DNA of 64,000 nucleotides, taken from Myxocyprinus asiaticus (lineage: Eukaryota; Chordata; Actinopteri; Cypriniformes; Catostomidae). The stretch's first letter is position 1; each line of letters begins with the position of its first letter. The stretch is from positions 11,068,501 through 11,132,500 of the forward strand of contig NC_059346.1 of assembly GCF_019703515.2 (NCBI RefSeq), read 5' to 3'. Shown here in pieces: positions 57,558 through 64,000 of this stretch. The translations under genes were made by a program, and so were the position numbers. The notes under the pieces were generated by a model. It saw nothing but the letters and a program-made list of their open reading frames with translations. It had not been told where the DNA came from and did not search any database.

Positions 57558-57726
57558 GTATCGAGTATTTCAAGATAATTAAACAATAACCAATGAAAAC
57601 ATGACACATGAACATGGAGGGAAAACAGAAATCACATGACTAGGGAAACAGGAACACATGACATGAAATAGGAACTAGAATTTCAAAATAAAAGACATGA
57701 ATCAACAGAATTCACCTGACAAGTGG

Positions 57727-59138
57727 CATTACCATTGCAAACAAGAACTAGTTCTGTTACACATCCATATAGCACAGCTGTGGGTCTTCGCATAGACTTT
57801 TTTTTTCATCCACCTACTACTCTCAAATTTAACTGTTTTTGACATGAGTTTTCTTGACTCAAAATTACTATGTAATCTCAACACAAATACTTTGTGTCAA
57901 GGGAACATAATTGAATTGGGTAGACATATCTAAGTAAATCAAATAAATCTATTTTATTTCTTCATGAACTAATTAGGAACAGTGAATATTAGCATGCTAA
58001 ATACATGCCAGTGCAAAGCACTACAGGATGTAGCTTATTGATTATGCTAAAGTTAGCATAGCAGTAGCTTAGTAAAAAAAAGGGGGATCAAAATCACTTA
58101 CCACATGCACCTGTTCTCATGGTAAGCTCAACCTCCACTCTTCACCATAATGGTAACCCCCAGAACTCCAACATAACAGAAACTCTTCTAAACCTCAGCA
58201 TAACAAAATATTAAACACTAACAAGTATCTCCCTTTGTATTCATCTTGCACTATAACACATAAATTAACATGTAATTGTAACATTTACTCTCCATATCAA
58301 GTCCCATGCAAAGCATGCTGGGAACTAGAAATCCCCTGCACAGTTTCAGTTAGCCAAACTAAAAAATATTTTTAGACTGAAGTAAACGTTTTTTCATTGA
58401 AACAACTCAGTTAAATTAAATTCACTTGGTTACATGCATTTTTTTTTTTTTTTTTTTTTTTTTTTGTAATATGAACAATGGAGGATTCAGTAAACCTAAT
58501 GACAGTGAAAGTTTTTTGAGTGTATGGTTAGTAAGGATTATGGGTAGGTGTAGCAACTTTGGCACTCATCATGTCTGAGCAAAAAGCAAGCAGACAGGGT
58601 GTAGTCCCAATGAAACAACTCTATTGCTTTACTTTTTAATTCCTATGTTACTTTATCCAATTCTCTGGACCGCACTGCTGAGTGAGTCCTGTCTTCATGT
58701 AGCACCATACGAGGAGAAAGACTGACCTTCTGTTTATGTGTAGTAAGTTGAGATAAAATACTTTTAGGAAGTTGACCTGTCCTGCGATGTGACATGCTAT
58801 ACTCCATCTATAACTTAATGAAACAGCATTTAGTTAATTCTTATATTAAAACTATGCACGCTATTTAAATGTCAACATATTATTGAGAAAGTAAATGGTA
58901 TATTTGTGCTTTTAAAAATTCATTTGCCACACCACATGACCATTTAAAATAAACTAGGCAAAACAAGTGATTAAAAATGGTGAAAAACCTTAGAGAAATG
59001 GTGGCCAGCTACAGTATCTAAAATATACGCTTTCCCTTGTACATTCATATAAATTCTAACCTAAAATTTGAATGTTGATGAAAATATTTTTAAGGACATC
59101 TTGCATACATCAACTACCCTTATACTGATATTGGATAT
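57727..59138. other. Intergenic, no supported gene
   Basis: AT-rich, with a poly(T) tract at 58439-58465. No recognisable exon or repeat. Confidence 0.4.
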
Positions 59139-59439
59139 TTAAAGGAATAGTTCACCCGAAAATAAAAACACTGTCATAATTTACTCAACCTCATTTTGTT
59201 CCACACCTGTATAACTTTCTTTTTATGCAAAAGACAATAGAATATGTTTTAGTAAATATAATATATAGTATAATAGCAGTGGATAGTGCCTCACTTTAAA
59301 GCTTAAAAATGATCCAAAAGTATAATAACAGTAGTCCATCTTCTAAGCCTTCTGAAAGCATATGTTAAGTTTTGTTAAGTTAATCTGAAAGTAAATTTTT
59401 TTTTTTTTAGCGAAAATCTTGACGTCTGCTGTGCCTAAG

Positions 59440-61170
59440 AAATTAGGCCCTAAGTCATACACACAAAGTCAATGGGCATGAAGTTGTTATTTTCATGCAA
59501 GTATGCGCTAAGTCTAGGCGCAACTGGTTTTGGTGAAATTGCGCACGCAAAGCGCTAACGGGCTGGGTCAAGTGCAATTTGATTCGGAGGTTCTTCTCCG
59601 GCACCATCTGCGTCCTATTGTATAGTCCATTTCCTGTCAAGCACCAGCGATATAAACAAAGACAGCACATTCATTAAAAGTTGGTAGTGTAAATGGACTG
59701 CATGCAATGAATTAGAAGAATAGAAATATGGACTTATGTTCTCTTGTGCATTAATTGTTGAATGTCAGGCATATTTCTATTACAGTGACACGCTCCTTTT
59801 ATACGCATGGAAAATGTGGATCACGTCAGGATTTGGATTTATGCTCACTTAAATTATAGAGAATGTAATGATTATTAATCATTTACATCTACTGACACAC
59901 AAATCATGGCTAGTATTAACAGTAGTCGGAATGCACTTCACATCTACCGGTCAATTTTGATTTTGAAAAATGTAATTATTTTATTGAAACACTACAAAAT
60001 TCAACCAAAAATATATATAAATTCAAATTACACTTCAGATGAAACAAAAAATAAAATCAAAATAACTAGGTGGTCAAAACAATCATACCAAATCCAAACA
60101 TTTTACTCTCTCCAACTTCTTCCACGGGCACCTTTGCAGTGACTTAAAAATCACTCTTCGACAACAGGTGGAAAAAATACCAATGCAAATGAGATCATAC
60201 ATACAACTGTAAATATAAATATAATAATAATAATAATAATTGAAAAATAAACCATGACCTAAAGATAGTTTAACACAAATCTCATAAATATCGGTTTAAT
60301 TTTAAATTTTTAAATGTTTTAATTTTCTCACCAATTTGGAATGCCCAATTCCCATTGCGCTCTAAGTCCTAGTGGTGGCATAGTGACTTGCCTCAATCCG
60401 GGTGGCAGAGGACGAATCTCAGTTGCCTCCACGTCTGAGACTGTCAATCCGCGCATCTTATCACGTGGCTTGTTGAGCGCATTACCGCAGAGACGTAGCG
60501 GCCGTGGAGGCTTCATGCTATTCTCCGCGGCATCCACACACAACTCACCACACGCCCCACCGAGAGCAAGAACCATATTATAGTGACCACGAGGAGGTTA
60601 TTCCATGTGACTCTACCCTCCCTAGCAACCGGGCCAATTTGGTTGCTTAGGAGACCTGTCTGGAGTCACTCAGCACACCCTGGATTCGAACTTGCGACTC
60701 CAGGGGTGGTAGTCAGTGTCAATACTCGCTGAGCTACCCAGGCCCCCATAAATATCTGTATCATAAAACGGCTACAACAGTGATCATCATGGACATAATT
60801 TGATGTTCCAGTTTATTTTCAGAGTTTAGAAATTGACTTTATTACCACCTTTTGGTGGAATCTCCAAACTGTGCAAAACTTTGCGCTAGGATAAGACGTG
60901 CTTTTGAAATGTCTTAGAACAATTACCTATTTCTCAGGACAATAGCGAATTGCGCTTTGCGGCACTTTATTACTATACAGTACACCCACAGTTTGTGCAC
61001 ATACACCCATAGATAGTGCAAACACTCCCACCCTTGCCCACTTGCGCTTTCTGCTGGCACGAAAATTGCACTCAGAAATTGCACTTAGAACATGCACTTA
61101 GCATTCTCATGAAAATTTAATAAGACATTGCGCACAGCTATGTGCTTTTCACGCACATAAAAATAGAGCT
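59440..61170. mobile_element. GGGCCCTA-type palindromic element, copy 3
   Basis: The left end is AGGCCCTAAGTCATAC with ATGCGCTAAGTCTAGGCGCA. The right end has ATTGCGCACAGCTATGTGC and AAAAATAGAGCTC. It matches copy 1 (5215-6470) in inverse orientation over GTTCTTCTCCGGCACCATCT and neighbours, and copy 2 over its right half. It is interrupted at 60293 by a SINE. Confidence 0.72.
60293..60746 (-). mobile_element. Full-length tRNA-derived SINE with 10-bp target duplication
   Basis: On the - strand it begins GGGGGCCTGGGTAGCTCAGC. The A box TAGCTCAGCGAG is at 60736-60725 and the B box GTTCGAATCC at 60691-60682. The body follows (GACTCCAGACAGGTCTCC, then the block shared with 16126-16468) and an A/T-rich tail. 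CATAAATATC flanks it at 60283-60292 and 60747-60756. Length is 454 bp. Confidence 0.88.
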
Positions 61171-61242
61171 CGTAAAGTCATTCAGGTTTGAGGGTGAGTA
61201 AATATGGCAGAATTAAAAAATTTTGGTGAACTATTCCTTTAA

Positions 61243-61325
61243 AGTGATGGTGTAGTAGAAAGGTGGAAAACTAGAGTCTTCACCATTCAATTCACTCGTT
61301 TTTCTCTCTCTGTCTCTCATTCTAG
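61243..61325. other. Short gap ending in a strong splice acceptor
   Basis: The pyrimidine-rich CTCTCTCTGTCTCTCATTCTAG ends at 61325, directly before candidate exon C. Confidence 0.4.
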
Positions 61326-61371
61326 GAAAAGATTGGATTTGGGGGTCAAGAGGTTCCTGTCTCTTTCCTAA
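61326..61371 (+). other. Candidate terminal coding exon C
   Basis: In phase with candidate exon B it encodes KRLDLGVKRFLSLS and ends at TAA (61369-61371). The acceptor is good. If real, exons A-C give about 71 C-terminal residues rich in Lys/Arg. Other frames stay open further downstream, so the choice rests only on phase. Confidence 0.3.
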
Positions 61372-61559
61372 ATGGCATCCCGTGGACAAATCCATTCTGC
61401 TGTGACCTTAACCTTTGCGGCCTCTACACCCACAGTGCAGCTCTCAAAGTCCCCTGATTCCATTTTAGATCCATACAGTACTCAATGGTGTGTGTATGCA
61501 GGCCTACAATATGTCAGTTCCAGTACTCTTGAAAGCACTGGTGCTAAACCACGTCAAGT

Positions 61560-61790
61560 CACCCAAAAATAAAATTGTGCCATTATTTACCTACCCCATA
61601 TTGTTCCAAACCTGTATGAGATGTTAGGTAGAATGTTAGCCTCAGTCACCATTCACATTGCTTGAAAAAATATAGAGGTGAATGATGACTGAGGCTAACA
61701 TTCTGCCTAATACTATGTCCCACGGAATAAAGAATGTCACACAGCTTTCAAAAAACATAAAGATTACTTCTTTTTTGGATTAAATATAAC
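61560..61790. mobile_element. Partial TTCACCC-type palindromic MITE
   Basis: CACCCAAAAATAAAAT on the left, and a central pair GTTAGCCTCAGTCACCATTC / GAATGATGACTGAGGCTAAC, as in the copy at 321-611. The right terminus is not recognisable. Confidence 0.55.
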
Positions 61791-62369
61791 TTTAATATGA
61801 TGTGTGTGGAAGTGTGTGTGTTTGGTAAATGTTAATGTGAATGACCCTACAGGATGTAGTAGTCCACGTAATCCAACGAACACTTGCAGGTGCAAGAGTG
61901 TGTATACATTCAACATTGCTGTTTATATTAACATTATACTAACACTCCTTCTTAGTGCGTGGGTGTCCACTCAAGGCTCTCAGTGTTGCTCAGTAGCCTG
62001 GCCCCAGACAGGAGGATAACATGTTTACTGGAGAAGTTGAGTCAATTTACAGATGGCAAAACACTGTGAGTTCACCAACAAAGTTTTTTCAGGGTCCTAA
62101 ACTCCCTCCAACCCTGGGAGCTCTGCAGCTTGAACTTGTGTGTGGCTATAGATGTACAAGACATCAGACACTGTTGCTTTCCAGCACATTCTATTGACAC
62201 TCTCAATACTTTTTCTACTTTAGAGAAAAATCCTTCTCTATCCAAGTGATCATAAACAAAGCTGGACCCCAAAAAGTATTTGGACATTTCAGTCACACTT
62301 TAAGTTTATGCCATAGAAGGAATGTCACTGATAACAACATATCAAACCAGTATTTTGAAGAAAGATAGC
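61791..62369. other. Intergenic, nothing recognised
   Basis: No supported exon. It ends at the LTR start at 62370. Confidence 0.4.
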
Positions 62370-62682
62370 TGTCACATATTCCCTGTTGATTGTATTGACT
62401 TTTTTGTTGAAATTCTGGTTTAGATCCCTGTTCCCTGTTAGTTTTGTAGTTCTTTGTAGTTTCTTTTCATGATTGGTTTCCCCTGATTGTTTCCCAAGGT
62501 GTTCCTCGTTCCCTTGTTTCCCCCTTTTTTTTGTCAGTCTTCATCTCTATTATGCTGTGCTTTGTTCCCTGTGTTTTGTTTCATTATGTTCTGAGTAACC
62601 TGGTTTACCTTTGTTTTATTAAAAAGGCTGCATTTAGATCCTCATTCCTCTCCTGTCTCATCACAGAAAGACTGACTAAGAA

Positions 62683-64000
62683 ATGGATCTAGCGGCCATC
62701 AGGATTCTACTCCTTCAGCAAGGGGACCGTCCAGTTGAGGATCACGCCCGTGAGTTTTTAGAGCCGGCAAATGTAGTGCACTAACCAGACCGCTCTCTGG
62801 TGGTTTTCTTCCAGGCCGGTCTGAATAGTGCACTGAGGGAACTCATGCCTCCAGCTGATTCTCACTGGACGCTCAGCGATTATGTGGAGAAGGCTCTGGA
62901 ACTTAGCAGTTCCCCTTATACAGTGGATTATGGCAGGAACCCCGGGCCAAAACCTGCGTCCACGGCCCCTGTCTCGAAGCCTTCTACAGCCCCTGTCTCG
63001 AAGTTGTATGATCTGCCACTGATATCGGTGCGTAAGTCCATGAAGACCCTACCTCAAAAATTGTCTGCACCCACGCCTGCCACGGCCAACGAGTTGCCAG
63101 CCTCATCCATCCCAGAGCCAGCGTTGCCAGTCTCACCTGTCCCAGAGCCAGCGTTGCCAACTTCGTCCTTCCAGAGGAGGAAGAGAAGAAAAGTTTCCGT
63201 TCCCAAGTCTCCGCCCATGCCCACGACCACGGAGGTCGTTCCCGAGTCTCATCCCATGTTCACGACCACAGAGGTCGTTCCCGAGTCTCTGTCCATGCCC
63301 ACGACCATGGAGGTCGTTCCTGAGTCTCATCCCATGTTCACGACCATGGAGGTCGTTCCCGAGTCTCCTCCCATGCCCACGACCACAGAGGTCGTTCCCA
63401 AGTCTCCGCCCACGACCCGGAGGTCGTTCCCAAGTCTCCACCCACAACCACAGAGGTCGTTCCCGAGTCTCTGTCCATGCCCACGACCACGGAAGTCGTT
63501 CCCGAGTCTCATCCCATGTTCACGACCACGGAGGTCGTTCCCAAGTCTCTGTCCATGCCCACGACCATGGAGGTCATTCCTGAGTCTCATTCCATGTTCA
63601 CGACCATGGAGGTCGTTCCCGAGTCTCTGTCCATGCCCACGACCACGGAGGTCGTTCCCGAGTCTCTTCCCATGTTTGCGACCATGGAGGTAATTTCCCA
63701 TTCATCCAGGACTCTTTGTCTCGAGCCTCCCATGGCTTGGCCCCTTGAGCCTCCCACGGCTCAGTCTTCCACGGCTCTGCCCCCAGAGACTGTCTCCCCA
63801 GCGGCTCCACCCCCAGATACTGTCTCCCCAGCGGCTTCGCCCCAGAGACTATTCCTAATGCGGCTCCACCCGCTCCCCCAGAGACTCCTCCTACAGCGGC
63901 TCCGCCTCCTTACCCTGTCCCTGTACTGTGGTCACCTCTCAGGCCTCTTGGCCCTGTCTCGGCCCTGTGGCCACCTCTCAGGCCTCCTGACCCTGTCACG
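62683..64000 (+). pseudogene. Gag-like gene with stop and 13-residue repeat array
   Basis: From ATG at 62683 it reads MDLAAIRILLLQQGDRPVED, then stops at TAA (62782-62784). It resumes in the same frame with VVFFQAGLNSALRELMPPAD and YVEKALELSSSPYTVDYG, equivalent to the gag block in the other element. A Pro-rich linker and a 39-bp (13-residue) repeat follow at about 63210-63690, in the form PMFTTTEVVPESL. A short deletion near 63410 shifts the frame within the array. It is not functional as written. Confidence 0.72.
63210..63690. repeat. 39-bp minisatellite in the gag frame, about 12 units
   Basis: The unit is CACGACCACGGAGGTCGTTC plus CCGAGTCTCATCCCATGTT. Units alternate between CCCATGTT and CCATGCC ends, so a 78-bp higher-order pattern is visible. 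Antisense frames stay open for the same reason. Confidence 0.9.

Larger units (their letters stand above)
55685..57721 (-). mobile_element. Non-autonomous LTR retrotransposon carrying a gag-like frame
   Basis: The 3' LTR is 55685-56134 (450 bp, on the - strand beginning TGTCAGGTG and ending CGTTACA). A G-rich polypurine tract (56135-56147) lies next to it. The 5' LTR is 57571-57721, only 151 bp, matching the start of the 3' LTR; the remainder plus the primer-binding region is deleted. AGTGG flanks the element on both sides (55680-55684 and 57722-57726). No protease, reverse transcriptase or integrase is present. Confidence 0.85.
59139..61242. mobile_element. TTCACCC-family MITE, outer layer of a nested stack
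   Basis: The left arm is TTAAAGGAATAGTTCACCCG, then ATTTACTCAACCTCATTTTG. The right arm is TTTGAGGGTGAGTAAATATG, then TTTTGGTGAACTATTCCTTTAA. TTAA stands at both edges. It contains the element at 59440-61170, which contains a SINE. Confidence 0.78.
62370..64000 (+). mobile_element. Gag-carrying LTR retrotransposon, 5' part, runs off the window
   Basis: A 296-bp LTR starts TGTCACATATTCCCTG and ends CCTGTCTCATCACA at 62665. The gag-like frame begins 18 bp later and continues towards the window end. The LTR differs from that at 55685-57721, but the gag N-terminus is related, so these are two families of one lineage. The 3' part is not visible. Confidence 0.72.

Noticed and set aside
60682..60746. 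Functional tRNA gene on the - strand
   Set aside because: A and B boxes are good, but the sequence continues into a SINE body, with no matching acceptor stem or terminator, and it is flanked by a retroposition duplication.
63133..63810. Antisense frames with GNDLRGRGHG-type repeats
   Set aside because: They are by-products of the 39-bp repeat opposite the gag frame.

Overview
The window looks like nuclear DNA of a teleost fish, most likely a cyprinid. Introns are long, dinucleotide microsatellites are abundant, and the repeats are of fish type: Tc1-like transposons, palindromic TTAA-flanked MITEs, a 5S-rRNA-derived SINE, a tRNA-derived SINE, an L2-like LINE, a DIRS element and Ty3/gypsy-like LTR elements. 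I see no bacterial, CRISPR or plasmid features. Probably under 3% of the window is host coding sequence.

Two host genes are clear, both small heat shock proteins (sHSPs), arranged tail to tail. On the + strand, 1821-7007 holds the last two coding exons of hspb8; its first exon lies upstream of the window. On the - strand, 18959 down to 11246 holds a complete four-exon HSPB1-like gene predicted to make 384 residues. Its last exon adds a 194-residue acidic tail after the usual IxI motif. All splice phases agree. A TATA box lies about 185 bp upstream of its ATG.

The rest, about 19.2-64 kb, is dominated by transposable elements. A 91-bp exon at 39555-39645 resembles CCDC60, the gene I remember as next to HSPB8 in human. 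It has an in-frame TAG, so it is probably the remains of ccdc60. Weaker candidate exons lie at 20100-20291, 53691-53769, 53962-54051 and 61326-61371.

Main repeat blocks: a TTAA-flanked MITE with a Tc1-like insert (23962-25647); a 5S-derived SINE (about 22345-22918); a four-element nested stack (34559-38405) whose hAT-type member has an exact 8-bp target duplication; a solo LTR (38468-38704); an L2-like LINE (about 39860-42990); a DIRS-like element with RNase H and tyrosine recombinase (43971-46645) and a second fragment (49727-50200); a second copy of the 24-kb Tc1 family (50693-51857); another Tc1-like element (54170-55679) interrupted by a gag-carrying LTR element with a perfect 5-bp target duplication (55685-57721); a second nested stack holding a tRNA SINE (59139-61242); and the 5' part of another gag-carrying LTR element running off the window (62370-64000).

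No new enzymatic or defence system is visible. The best leads are the long-tailed sHSP beside hspb8, the apparently dying ccdc60, and the nested insertions, which give a relative chronology of transposition.
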